A stretch of 64,000 bases of DNA from Amycolatopsis sp. 2-15 (GTDB lineage: Bacteria > Actinomycetota > Actinomycetes > Mycobacteriales > Pseudonocardiaceae), in NCBI RefSeq assembly GCF_030285625.1, contig NZ_CP127294.1, positions 8,402,001 to 8,466,000 of the forward strand. The letters run 5' to 3'. The translations under genes were made by a program, and so were the position numbers. Below the pieces are notes generated by a model that did no database searches, was not told where the DNA came from, and saw nothing but the letters and a program-made list of their open reading frames with translations. This document shows positions 8,152 to 16,143 of the stretch, in pieces (positions within the stretch are counted from its first letter, which is position 1; the number at the start of each line of letters is the position of its first letter).

Positions 8152-9537
8152 TCAGCCTTCCCCGGCCACGTTCTCCACCGAACGGCCCGTGGTGCGCGGC
8201 CCGAGGAGCGCGATGTCGAGCGCCACCAGCACCAGTGCCGCGCCGATCACCACGAACAGCGTGGTCGCGCCGGAGCTGTCGAGCAGCGGCACCAGCACGA
8301 ACGGCATCACGCCACTCGCCAGGCGCGAGATCGAGTACGTGCCGCTCGACGCCGTGGAGCGCAGCGCCGTCGGGAAGATCTCGGCCTGGTAGATGTGGTA
8401 CGCGTTCGAGAACACGTTGCTGATCGCCGTGTAGATGAAGCCGAACACGATTGCGAGCGCGATGGAGTTCGCGAGCCCGAACGCGAGGCCGAACACCGCC
8501 ATCGCGAGCACCGAGCCGATCACCAAGTGCTTGCGCTCCAAACGTTCCACGAGGGGCAGCGACAACGCCGAACCCACCGGGTAGCCGAGGAACGTCAGCG
8601 CGGTGAACAGCAGCGACTGCGAAACCGGGTAGCCCTTCGCGGCGAGCACGAGCGGGACCATCGTGCCGAAGCCGTAGTAGCCGATGGTCTGCAGCACGTG
8701 GAAGACCGTCATCATGATCGTGCGACGGCGGTACGTCGGCCCGAACAGGTCGCGGATCGGCGCGGCCTTGCGCACGGGCTTCCCGGCCGGCGCGGGTGCG
8801 GGCACGGGTTCCGCGGCCGGGGTCTGGCCCGCCTCGGCCTCGAGACCCCGGATCACGGTCTCCGCCTCCTGCGTGCGCCCCACCGAGTGCAGCCAGCGCG
8901 GCGACTCCGGCAGCCCGCGGCGCAGCAGGAACACCACGCCGGCGCCGAGCGCGCCGATCACGAACAGCCACCGCCAGCCGGCGATGCCCAGGAATGACCC
9001 CTCCGTGAGCCCCTTGGCGAGGAACCCGACGACCGGCACACCGCAGAACGCGAGCGTGTACGCCCACGCGATCAGCTTGCCGCGCTTGCGGGCGGGCAGC
9101 AGGTCGGTGAGGTAGGTGTCGGCCAGCGGCGGTTCGGCACCGAGGCCGACACCGGCGAAGAACCGGGTGATCAGCAGCATGATCGCGTTGCCGCTGAACG
9201 CCCCGAGCAGCGAGAAGAACGAGTACAGCGCCAGGTTCAGCAGGAACGCCCCGCGCCGGCCGAAGCGGTCGGCCAGGCGGCCGAGCAGCAGCGCGCCGAA
9301 GAACATGCCGAGGAACGTCGAGGCCAGCAGCGGCGGGAGCGCCGCCTTGCTGAGCTTGAACTCGCTGACCAGCACCGCGCTGATCGTCCCGGTCAGGAAC
9401 ACCTCGTAGAACTCGAAGAAGAGCCCGAGTCCGACCGCGACGGTCGCGCGCCGGTGGGTGCGGGTGACCGGCAGCCGGTCGAGCCGCGCCGCGACCGCGG
9501 CCGTCCCCGGCTCCGCCGTGTCGAGGGGGTTCGCCAT
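8152..9537 (-). CDS. MFS transporter, sugar/organic-acid type
   Basis: 461 aa with the 12-helix layout of the major facilitator superfamily. The loop 2-3 motif is RLADRFGRRGAFL, and ESPRWL precedes a long central loop containing an Ala/Pro-rich insert (about residues 235-260). The C-terminal half repeats the fold (LSLPLVERLERKHL). It belongs to the SV2/organic-cation or metabolite:H+ symporter group. A CACTATGTG box 54 bp upstream is shared with the CoA-transferase promoter on the far side of the iclR gene. This suggests one IclR regulon in which this protein imports the acid that the CoA-transferase activates; the substrate is unknown. Confidence 0.85.
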   Translation of the reverse strand: MANPLDTAEPGTAAVAARLDRLPVTRTHRRATVAVGLGLFFEFYEVFLTGTISAVLVSEFKLSKAALPPLLASTFLGMFFGALLLGRLADRFGRRGAFLLNLALYSFFSLLGAFSGNAIMLLITRFFAGVGLGAEPPLADTYLTDLLPARKRGKLIAWAYTLAFCGVPVVGFLAKGLTEGSFLGIAGWRWLFVIGALGAGVVFLLRRGLPESPRWLHSVGRTQEAETVIRGLEAEAGQTPAAEPVPAPAPAGKPVRKAAPIRDLFGPTYRRRTIMMTVFHVLQTIGYYGFGTMVPLVLAAKGYPVSQSLLFTALTFLGYPVGSALSLPLVERLERKHLVIGSVLAMAVFGLAFGLANSIALAIVFGFIYTAISNVFSNAYHIYQAEIFPTALRSTASSGTYSISRLASGVMPFVLVPLLDSSGATTLFVVIGAALVLVALDIALLGPRTTGRSVENVAGEG

Positions 9538-9590
9538 CCGTCGTCTCCTTTGACAGTCATGGCCGCGCGGATCAAGCGTGAAGCAGGATC

Positions 9591-9602
9591 CACTATGTGA
9601 TT
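9591..9602. promoter_or_regulatory. IclR-type operator candidate upstream of the MFS gene
   Basis: CACTATGTGATT contains a CAC-N3-GTG inverted core. The same 9-mer followed by purine-TT recurs at 11033 in front of the CoA-transferase gene, on the other side of the iclR gene. Two copies flanking a local regulator suggest binding by that regulator. Confidence 0.5.
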
Positions 9603-9895
9603 CGTGCCCCCATGATGTGGCGGGATGCGCGCGGGCGTCAAGAGTCGCTGAGCGTCGGGGAACAGCCTGAGGGGTCCACCGATCGGGACGGATCCGCCCC
9701 CGACACGCCGCTCACCAGCACGAAGGGTGGCGAGCCACGCGGTCGGATCACCCGGCAAGAAATCTTCACTCCGCGACGAACCCGGCGAACCGACCACAAC
9801 GGACTTCGAGGCTGCTCTTTTGCACGCGGACCAGCGCGAACTCACCCCAGGGGCGGCGCGGTCCGAAGTCGCCCTTCTCGAGCCCGGCGGCGGCC

Positions 9896-10210
9896 TCAGC
9901 CGATGACGTTGCATCGCGGGCCGGCCCCGCTGGGGCTCCACGCCGCAGCAACCGCTCCACCACGGCCGCCGACCGCGGTGCCTCTGCCGAGGACAGCCGC
10001 CGCAGTGCGCCCCGACGCCTCAGCCGAGGGCTTCGCAGGTCATCCCCCGCGCGGAACCCAGGCCGTCCTACGCCGCAGCCCGCACTCCACCAACGACGAC
10101 GCTTCCACTGAAGACAGCCGCCGCGGCCGCACCTCGAAGTCAGCCGGTGACGTCGCGGGCCATCCCCGCGCGGTACCCCAGTCGTTCCGACGCCGCGGCC
10201 GCCGAGTCGA
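9896..10210. repeat. Degenerate ~120-bp tandem repeat of the iclR 3' end
   Basis: The interval 9538-10139 has no gene I can support. Its right part holds two decayed tandem copies of the end of the iclR gene. Units begin with TCAGCCG at 9896, 10020 and 10140 (periods 124 and 120 bp); the third is the real gene end. Shared blocks include the 'CCCGCGCGG..CCC..CGACGCCGC' region and 'GA(G/A)GACAGCCGCCGC'. Read leftward, the extra copies give AAA..GLGSARGMTCEALG-stop and VAAAWSPSGAGPRCNVIG-stop against AAASERLGYRAGMARDVTG-stop of the intact gene. The left part, about 9603-9895, shows nothing recognisable. Confidence 0.6.
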
Positions 10211-10931
10211 GCACCAGCGGCGCCAGCCGGGGCACGTCCGCCGACGTCATCCGCTGGGTCGGCGCGCCGATGCCGATCACGGCGCTCAGCTCGCCCGTCA
10301 GCCCGAACACCGGGGCACTCAGGGAGGCCGCGCCGAGGTCGCGTTCCTCGAAGCTGCTGGCGTAGCCGTCGGCGCGGACCTGAGCGAGCTGCTGGTTGAG
10401 CAGGTCGATGTCGACGATCGTGTGCTCGGTGAAGCGCGCCAGGCCGTGCCCGACGGCGTCGCGCAGCGCCAGGCGGTCCCACGCCAGGAAGACCTTGCCG
10501 GCCGAGCCGGCGTGCAGCGGCATCACCATGCCGACCACGAACAGCCGGATCACGGGGTGGCGCGACTCGGCCAGCGACACCACAGTGCGGAAGGCCCCGT
10601 CGCGCACGTACAGGCAGGCCGTCTCGCCCGAATCGTCGCGCAGCTTGTGCAGCACGGGACGCACGAGGCGCACCAGATCCAACCCGAAGGTGCCCGGCGC
10701 GGCCCAGCGCACGAGGCCGAGCCCGACGCGGTAGGTGTCGTCGTAGCGGTCGAGGAAGCCTTCGCGCACGAGGTTGTGCACCAGCCGCTGGCACGTGCTC
10801 GCCGGGAGGCCGGTGGCGCGGGTGATCTGCTGCAGGGTCAGCTCGGGCTCCTCGATCGTGAACGATTCGAGGATCTGCTTGAACTTCCGCAGCACCAGCA
10901 CCGGCGCGGTGCCGCCCCGCTCTTCCGCCAT
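10140..10931 (-). CDS. IclR-family transcriptional regulator
   Basis: 263 aa. ATG at 10931 is chosen because the winged helix begins soon after it. The N-terminal HTH (LTLQQITRATGLPASTCQRLVHNLVREGFL) is followed by the IclR effector domain with the diagnostic MPLHAGSAGKVFLAW. It sits between a leftward MFS transporter gene and a rightward CoA-transferase/HMG-CoA-lyase-like pair. Both flanking promoters carry the CACTATGTG box, so it probably controls acid uptake and activation on both sides and may also regulate itself. Its 3' end is the seed of the tandem repeat at 9896-10210. Confidence 0.9.
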   Translation of the reverse strand: MAEERGGTAPVLVLRKFKQILESFTIEEPELTLQQITRATGLPASTCQRLVHNLVREGFLDRYDDTYRVGLGLVRWAAPGTFGLDLVRLVRPVLHKLRDDSGETACLYVRDGAFRTVVSLAESRHPVIRLFVVGMVMPLHAGSAGKVFLAWDRLALRDAVGHGLARFTEHTIVDIDLLNQQLAQVRADGYASSFEERDLGAASLSAPVFGLTGELSAVIGIGAPTQRMTSADVPRLAPLVLDSAAAASERLGYRAGMARDVTG

Positions 10932-11032
10932 CGCCGCCCCGCTTCTGTGACCCACCCGACTGTTTCGCCGAGTGTAGTCAGCCTCGATCGTCTTGACGGC
11001 GACCCGCGCACCCGTATTCTGGGTTTGCAACT

Positions 11033-11044
11033 CACTATGTGGTT
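11033..11044. promoter_or_regulatory. IclR-type operator candidate upstream of the CoA-transferase gene
   Basis: CACTATGTGGTT, matching the box at 9591. It lies only about 12 nt before the CoA-transferase start codon and between the divergent iclR and CoA-transferase genes. That position suits either repression at the start region or shared control of both genes. Confidence 0.5.
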
Positions 11045-11055
11045 GGAGCGTGATC

Positions 11056-12261
11056 ATGAGCAATCGAGGCCCTCTCGCCGGGGTGCGGGTGGTCGAACTG
11101 GGCAACTTCATCGCCGCGCCCACCGCCGGCCGGCTGCTGGCCGACTTCGGCGCCGACGTCGTGAAGGTCGAGCGCCCGGGCAGCGGTGACGAGCTGCGCC
11201 GCTGGCGCCTGCACGCGGGCGACACCTCCCTGCTCTTCCGCGCGCTGGGCCGCAACAAGCGGTCCGTCACCCTCGACCTGCGTTCGCCCGAGGGCCAGGA
11301 CGTCGCGCGCAAGCTCATCGCGAAGGCCGACGTCGTCCTCGAGAACTTCCGCCCCGGAACCCTCGAACGCTGGGGCCTGGGCCCCGAAGAGCTCAAGCGG
11401 CTCAATCCCGGCCTCGTCCTCGTGCGCGTGTCCGGCTACGGCCAGACCGGGCCCTACCGCGACCGCCCCGGTTTCGGCGGCGTCGCCGAAGCCGTCGGCG
11501 GCCTGCGCGCGCTCACCGGCTACCCCGACCGTCCGCCGACGCGCGTCGGTGTGAGCCTGGCCGACTCCGTCGCCGGTCTCTACGCCGTGATCGGCGCGCT
11601 GATGGGCCTGCTGCGCCGCGAACGCGAGGGCGGCGGAGGCGAGACCGTCGACGTCGCGCTGTACGAGGCCGTCTACTCGCTCATGGAGTCGCTGGTCCCG
11701 GACTTCGACGCGTTCGGCGTGGTCCGCGAGCCCGCCGGCTCCGCACTGCCGGGCATCGCGCCGTCGAACACCTACCGCTGCGGCGACGGCAAGTACATCG
11801 TCGTGAGCGGCAATGGCGACGCCATCTTCCGCCGCCTCGCCCACGCCATCGGCCGCCCCGACCTCGCCGACGACCCGGCGCTGGCCGACAACGCCGGCCG
11901 CGTCGCCAACACCGCCCGCCTCGACCAGGTCATCGGCGACTGGGCGCAGGGCCGTTCGCAGGAAGCCGCCGAGACGACGCTGCGCGCCGCCGACGTGCCC
12001 TGCGGCCCCATCCTCACCGCCGAGGACATCACCAAGGACCCGCACTTCGAGGCCCGCGGCATGCATCAGCGCCGAACCGTGCGCATCGACGACGAAGACG
12101 TCGAGGTCACCTTCCCCGGCGTCGTCCCCGCGCTCGGCGAGCACCCGGGCAGCGTCCGGACGCTCGGGCCGGAGCTCGGTGAGCACACCGAAGACGTGCT
12201 GGCCGAGCTCGGCTTCGACGACGAGACCCGCGCGCGCCTGCGGGCCGACGGCGTGATCTGA
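11056..12261 (+). CDS. Family III CoA-transferase (CaiB/BaiF/Frc type)
   Basis: 401 aa, ATG at 11056. Begins with the family hallmark LAGVRVVELGNFIAAPTAGR, followed by LADFGADVVKVERPGSGD, and has DVVLENFRPG with the catalytic-region Asp at GVSLADSVAGLYA. It transfers CoA from a donor such as succinyl- or acetyl-CoA to a carboxylic acid. It is followed 36 nt later by an HMG-CoA-lyase-like gene, so the pair probably activates and then cleaves a hydroxylated dicarboxylate or branched acid (citramalate or 3-hydroxy-3-methylglutarate type). The exact acid is inference. Confidence 0.9.
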   Translation: MSNRGPLAGVRVVELGNFIAAPTAGRLLADFGADVVKVERPGSGDELRRWRLHAGDTSLLFRALGRNKRSVTLDLRSPEGQDVARKLIAKADVVLENFRPGTLERWGLGPEELKRLNPGLVLVRVSGYGQTGPYRDRPGFGGVAEAVGGLRALTGYPDRPPTRVGVSLADSVAGLYAVIGALMGLLRREREGGGGETVDVALYEAVYSLMESLVPDFDAFGVVREPAGSALPGIAPSNTYRCGDGKYIVVSGNGDAIFRRLAHAIGRPDLADDPALADNAGRVANTARLDQVIGDWAQGRSQEAAETTLRAADVPCGPILTAEDITKDPHFEARGMHQRRTVRIDDEDVEVTFPGVVPALGEHPGSVRTLGPELGEHTEDVLAELGFDDETRARLRADGVI

Positions 12262-12297
12262 CCCTTCCGCACAGACGAACAACAAAGGAGACCCACC

Positions 12298-13203
12298 ATG
12301 GACGAGGTCCTCATCACCGAGGTCGTGCTGCGCGACGGCCTGCAGGACGAAGCCCGCATCGTGCCCACCCCCGACAAGCTCCGCCTCGCCCGCGGCCTGG
12401 TCGACGCCGGGTTCCGCGCGCTCGAGGTCGGCTCCTTCGTCTCGAAGCGCCGCGTGCCGCAGATGGCCGACACCGACGAGGTCCTGCGCACGCTCGACCC
12501 GGCGACCAGCCCTGCCACCCTCCACACGCTCGTCTTCACCGAGCGCGGTGCCCAGCAGGCCGTGGCCGCCGGCGCCCGCTCCGTGCGGCTCGTGGTCTCC
12601 GCGAGCGACGGGCACAGCACGGCCAACGCCGGCGTGCCGACCGAAGGCGCGCTCACCCGGCTCGAGAGCTGCGCCGAGATCCTCACCGCCGCGGGTGTGG
12701 CCATCGAGGCGACCATCGCGACGGCCTTCGTCTGCCCGTTCGACGGCGACACCGACCCCGCGCGCACCGCCGCCACCGCGGAACGCCTGGCCAAGCTCGG
12801 CGCCGGTGTGCTGCACCTCGCCGACACCATCGGCGCGGCCAACCCCAGCCTGCTGCGCCGCGGGATCGAAGCCGTGCGCGACGCCGTGCCCGACCTGCCG
12901 CTCGGCCTGCACCTGCACGACACCTACGGCTTCGCCGCCGCCAACGCGTGGGAGGGCCTGCGGCTCGGCATCCGCCGCTTCGACTCGTCGCTCGGCGGGA
13001 TCGGCGGCTGCCCCTTCGCGCCCGGGGCCTCGGGCAACATCGCCACCGACGACCTCGTGCACCTGCTTCACCGCGAAGGCATCGCCACCGGGATCGACGT
13101 CGCGAAGCTGGCCAGCCTGCGCGACGACGTCCGGCTCGCCGTCGGGCACGAGCTCGGCTCGGCGCTCTCGTCGGTTCCTGCCGTGCCCGCCGCGCTCGTC
13201 TGA
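12298..13203 (+). CDS. HMG-CoA lyase-like aldolase (HMGL family)
   Basis: 301 aa, ATG after AAAGGAG. TIM-barrel DRE-type lyase: VLRDGLQDEARIVPT holds the metal-binding Arg-Asp pair, GLHLHDTYGFAAAN the metal-binding His-x-His, and GGIGGCPFAPGASGNIATDD is the HMG-CoA-lyase active-site Cys loop. The usual reaction is cleavage of (S)-3-hydroxy-3-methylglutaryl-CoA to acetoacetate and acetyl-CoA, with related members acting on citramalyl-CoA-like thioesters. Placement right after a CoA-transferase implies that the two act in sequence on an imported acid. Confidence 0.88.
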   Translation: MDEVLITEVVLRDGLQDEARIVPTPDKLRLARGLVDAGFRALEVGSFVSKRRVPQMADTDEVLRTLDPATSPATLHTLVFTERGAQQAVAAGARSVRLVVSASDGHSTANAGVPTEGALTRLESCAEILTAAGVAIEATIATAFVCPFDGDTDPARTAATAERLAKLGAGVLHLADTIGAANPSLLRRGIEAVRDAVPDLPLGLHLHDTYGFAAANAWEGLRLGIRRFDSSLGGIGGCPFAPGASGNIATDDLVHLLHREGIATGIDVAKLASLRDDVRLAVGHELGSALSSVPAVPAALV

Positions 13204-13289
13204 AAATTCCCATCCCGCCGGATTGCCGGTCATTCGCAGTACCGAAGCTGGGCCGAATGCTGGTAGCGTGCCCGCACCTGAACGCGTGT

Positions 13290-13303
13290 CCGGTACGTAC
13301 CGG
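13290..13303. promoter_or_regulatory. Perfect 14-bp palindrome upstream of the ligase fusion
   Basis: CCGGTACGTACCGG is a perfect palindrome about 35-49 bp before the start codon, just after a TAGCGT-like -10 candidate. It is an operator candidate for the SRPBCC-ligase gene; no cognate regulator is adjacent. Confidence 0.4.
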
Positions 13304-13338
13304 GGAGCGCAACGCGCGCGGCGGTGAGGCGGATCGCA

Positions 13339-15411
13339 ATGCGAGACGATGTGGTCGAGGCGAGCTCGACCGTCGGGCACCCGCCCGACGCGGTGTGGCA
13401 GATCATCGGCTCCCCCGAGCTCTACCCGAGATTCGTGCCGGCGATCAGCTGGTGCGAGGTGACCGAGGCCCCGTCGCGTGGTCGCGGCCCGCGCTGCCTG
13501 ATCAGGCTGGCTCCCGACCGGGATACATTGGTGGAAGGCACCATCCACGCGGTGGTGTACCGCCCCGGCGAACACGTGGTGTGGTGCGGGCTGCCCGACG
13601 AGCGCAACTGGATCTCCTTCGAGCTGCGCGCGCTCGCGGGCGAGGCGACGGAGATCGTGCTGCGCCTGATGCTCCCGTCGCTGCCGCCCGAACACCACGA
13701 CTTGCTTTCGCGCTCCGCCGTCAAGAGCATGCTGAAGGAACTGACGCGGCGGATCGAGCTTCAGCTGTCCGGCGAAGCCGCCGAGCCGCCCGAGTACGAC
13801 CGCGCGACGACACTGCGCACGGCCAACACGCTGGTGCGCGCGGGTGTGCTGGTCGCGGGCCGGCCGGACAAGGTCGCGAAGCAGCTCAACTCGCTTTCGC
13901 AGTGGGGCGCCACGATCGCCGGCGGCTACCTCGCGGCGACCGCGCGCGGCGCCGACGACATCGCCGTGCACGACGAGCGCAACAGCCGCTCGTTCCGCGA
14001 CATCGACGAGCGCAGCAACCAGCTGGCCAACTCCCTGGCGAAGCTGGACGTACGGCCGGGCCAGCGCGTGGCGCTGATGTGCCGCAACCACGCAGCGATG
14101 GTCGAGGCGTTCGTCGGCTGCAGCAAGCTCGGCGTGGACGTGGTGCTGCTCAACACCGGCCTGTCGCCCTCGGCGGTGGAGGACGTGCTCGCCGAGCACC
14201 AGCCCGCCGCGGTGCTGGCCGACGACGAGTTCGCGCAGACGATCGCCGGCGTGCAGGGCGACTTCCCCCGCGTGAGCACCTGGGACGACGCCGAGCAGGG
14301 CTACCGCACCGTCGACGAGCTCATCCAGGACGCCTCCGCCGCCCGGCCGAAGCCGGCGAAGCGGCCGGGCCAGATCGTGGTGCTCACCTCCGGCACCACC
14401 GGCACCCCGAAGGGCGCGCGCCGGCCGACGCCGAAGGGCCTGAGCACGGCGGCGAGCATCCTCGCGCGGATTCCCTTGCGGGCGCGGGACAAGATCGCCG
14501 TCGCGGCGCCGCTGTTCCACAGCTGGGGCCTGGCCGCGTTGCAGGTCGGGATGTCGGTGCGGGCGGAGCTGTCGCTGATCCGCCGGTTCGACGCGGAGCA
14601 GACGCTGCGGATGATCGCCGAGCACCGCTGCGACGCGCTGTTCGCCGTGCCGATCATGTTGCAGCGCATCCACGAGCTGCCCGAGCGCGTGCGCAGCCGC
14701 TACGACCTGTCGTCGCTGCGGATCGTGGCCAGCAGCGGTTCGGCGATGTCGGGCTCGTTCGTGACGTCGTTCATGGACGCCTTCGGCGATGTCCTCTACA
14801 ACTTCTACGGCTCCACCGAGGTTTCCTGGGCCAGCATCGCCGACCCGGTCGATCTGCGCGCCGCGCCGACCACCGCCGGCCGCTGCCCGCCGGGCACCCG
14901 CATCGCCATCCTCGACGACGAGCGCCGCCCCGTGCCGCCCGGCGACGAGGGCCAGATCTTCGTCGGCAACGACATGCTCTTCGACGGCTACACCAACGGC
15001 TCCAGCGTGCCCCGGTCGAAAGACCTGATGGCCACTGGCGACGTCGGCTACCAGGACGCCGCGGGCCGGCTGTTCGTGACCGGCCGCGCCGACGAGATGA
15101 TCGTGTCCGGCGGCGAGAACGTGTTCCCGCGCCCGGTGGAAGAGGCACTGGTCGCGTTGCCCGGCGTCTACGAGGCGGCCGTGGTGGGCGTGCCGGACGA
15201 GGAGTTCGGCCAGCGCCTGGCCGCCTACGTCGTGCTCCGCCGCGGCGCGCGCATGCACGCCGAGGACGTGCGCCACTACATCCACCAGAAGCTGGCGCGC
15301 TTCGCCGTGCCACGCGATGTGTACTTCGTGGCGGAACTCCCGCGCAACGCCACGGGCAAGATCCTCAAGCGGATGCTCAACGACGACCTGTGGCCGTTGC
15401 CGCAGGCTTGA
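13339..15411 (+). CDS. SRPBCC domain fused to an acyl-CoA synthetase
   Basis: 690 aa from ATG 13339; a GTG 15 nt upstream is an alternative. Residues 1 to about 140 form a START/SRPBCC (polyketide cyclase-like) ligand-binding domain: VEASSTVGHPPDAVWQIIGSPELYPRFVP. The rest is a full ANL-superfamily acyl-CoA ligase. It has P-loop VLTSGTTGTPKGARR, FYGSTEVSW, a hinge region TGRADEMIVSGGENVFPRPVEE and the catalytic Lys in RNATGKILKRML. It should adenylate a carboxylate and load CoA. The extra domain could bind or present a hydrophobic substrate. I know the two domains separately but not this fusion as a named family. Confidence 0.85.
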   Translation: MRDDVVEASSTVGHPPDAVWQIIGSPELYPRFVPAISWCEVTEAPSRGRGPRCLIRLAPDRDTLVEGTIHAVVYRPGEHVVWCGLPDERNWISFELRALAGEATEIVLRLMLPSLPPEHHDLLSRSAVKSMLKELTRRIELQLSGEAAEPPEYDRATTLRTANTLVRAGVLVAGRPDKVAKQLNSLSQWGATIAGGYLAATARGADDIAVHDERNSRSFRDIDERSNQLANSLAKLDVRPGQRVALMCRNHAAMVEAFVGCSKLGVDVVLLNTGLSPSAVEDVLAEHQPAAVLADDEFAQTIAGVQGDFPRVSTWDDAEQGYRTVDELIQDASAARPKPAKRPGQIVVLTSGTTGTPKGARRPTPKGLSTAASILARIPLRARDKIAVAAPLFHSWGLAALQVGMSVRAELSLIRRFDAEQTLRMIAEHRCDALFAVPIMLQRIHELPERVRSRYDLSSLRIVASSGSAMSGSFVTSFMDAFGDVLYNFYGSTEVSWASIADPVDLRAAPTTAGRCPPGTRIAILDDERRPVPPGDEGQIFVGNDMLFDGYTNGSSVPRSKDLMATGDVGYQDAAGRLFVTGRADEMIVSGGENVFPRPVEEALVALPGVYEAAVVGVPDEEFGQRLAAYVVLRRGARMHAEDVRHYIHQKLARFAVPRDVYFVAELPRNATGKILKRMLNDDLWPLPQA

Positions 15412-15446
15412 CTTGTCGGCAGGCTTGAGTCACCGGCAGGGCCTCA
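15402..15446. repeat. 17-bp tandem repeat across the ligase stop codon
   Basis: GCAGGCTTGA occurs at 15402 (covering the stop codon) and at 15419. A decayed third unit beginning GCAGGGCCTCA follows at 15436. The period is 17 bp. The third unit reaches the stop codon of the convergent channel gene. Confidence 0.55.
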
Positions 15447-16064
15447 GTCGTCGTCGCGCCCGCTGAACCGGCGGGCGATCATCGGCGGGACGATGAGCAG
15501 CAGCAGGGCGTAGTACCCCCACGCCGGCCGGATCGCGCCGATCACGAACGCGATCGCCAGCGCCACGACGGACAGCACGTTGTTGGCCAGCCAGCGATCC
15601 GTCACGGCCCCTTCGCGGACGGCCACGTTCGGATCCCGCCGGACGATCAGCACGAGCACCATCTGGCACGCACTGCTGGCGAGAATCGTGCCGATGTAGA
15701 AGAGCGTGGTGAAGCGGTCCGTGCCGTACTGGCCGGTGAGCTCCGTCGGAAACGGCAGCACCGCGATCGTGAAGAGCCAGCAGAAGTTCGTGAGCGCCAG
15801 CGCCCCGCTGTAGGCGCGGACTTCCTCGAAGATGCGGTGGTGGCCCCACCACATGCGCCCGATCACCACGAAACTCAGCACGAAGCTGAAGATCTGGTTC
15901 CAGTGCTCCAGCACGGCGTCGGTGGCGTCCTGGTGCTCCGCCGCCAGTTCGGGCACGAGATCGGTGAGCGGCAGCACGAGCAACGTCAACGCGATGGCGA
16001 CCACGGCGTCGCTGAAGAACACGAGCCGCTCGGGTGACTTCGTCCTCGTTCCGCTGCTTTCCAC
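15444..16064 (-). CDS. TMEM175-family potassium channel protein
   Basis: 206 aa from GTG 16064; a TTG at 16109 would add 15 residues but has no better ribosome site. The first helix carries the family signature RLVFFSDAVVAIALTLLVLPL (the F-S-D pore/gating motif). Five more hydrophobic segments follow, ending in YYALLLLIVPPMIARRF. Bacterial TMEM175 proteins form tetrameric, weakly K+-selective channels in the inner membrane. The gene stands alone, converging on the acyl-CoA ligase; nothing in the context suggests a partner. Confidence 0.85.
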   Translation of the reverse strand: MESSGTRTKSPERLVFFSDAVVAIALTLLVLPLTDLVPELAAEHQDATDAVLEHWNQIFSFVLSFVVIGRMWWGHHRIFEEVRAYSGALALTNFCWLFTIAVLPFPTELTGQYGTDRFTTLFYIGTILASSACQMVLVLIVRRDPNVAVREGAVTDRWLANNVLSVVALAIAFVIGAIRPAWGYYALLLLIVPPMIARRFSGRDDD

Positions 16065-16143
16065 GCTGTGATCCAACCACCTCAGGGTGTGTGCGTGAAG
16101 GTCGGGCAAGGTTGTCCGAGCAAGTACTGTCTATTCAGGACAG

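Noticed and set aside
11035..15285. A 1416-codon open frame on the minus strand opposite the CoA-transferase, lyase and ligase genes
   Set aside because: It is antisense to three genes with strong family motifs, has the low-complexity Ala/Arg/Gly/Val-rich composition of a GC-rich shadow frame and matches no family.
16065..16109. Longer TMEM175-like protein from TTG 16109
   Set aside because: The extra 15 residues are not part of the family and no ribosome site supports them; not excluded.
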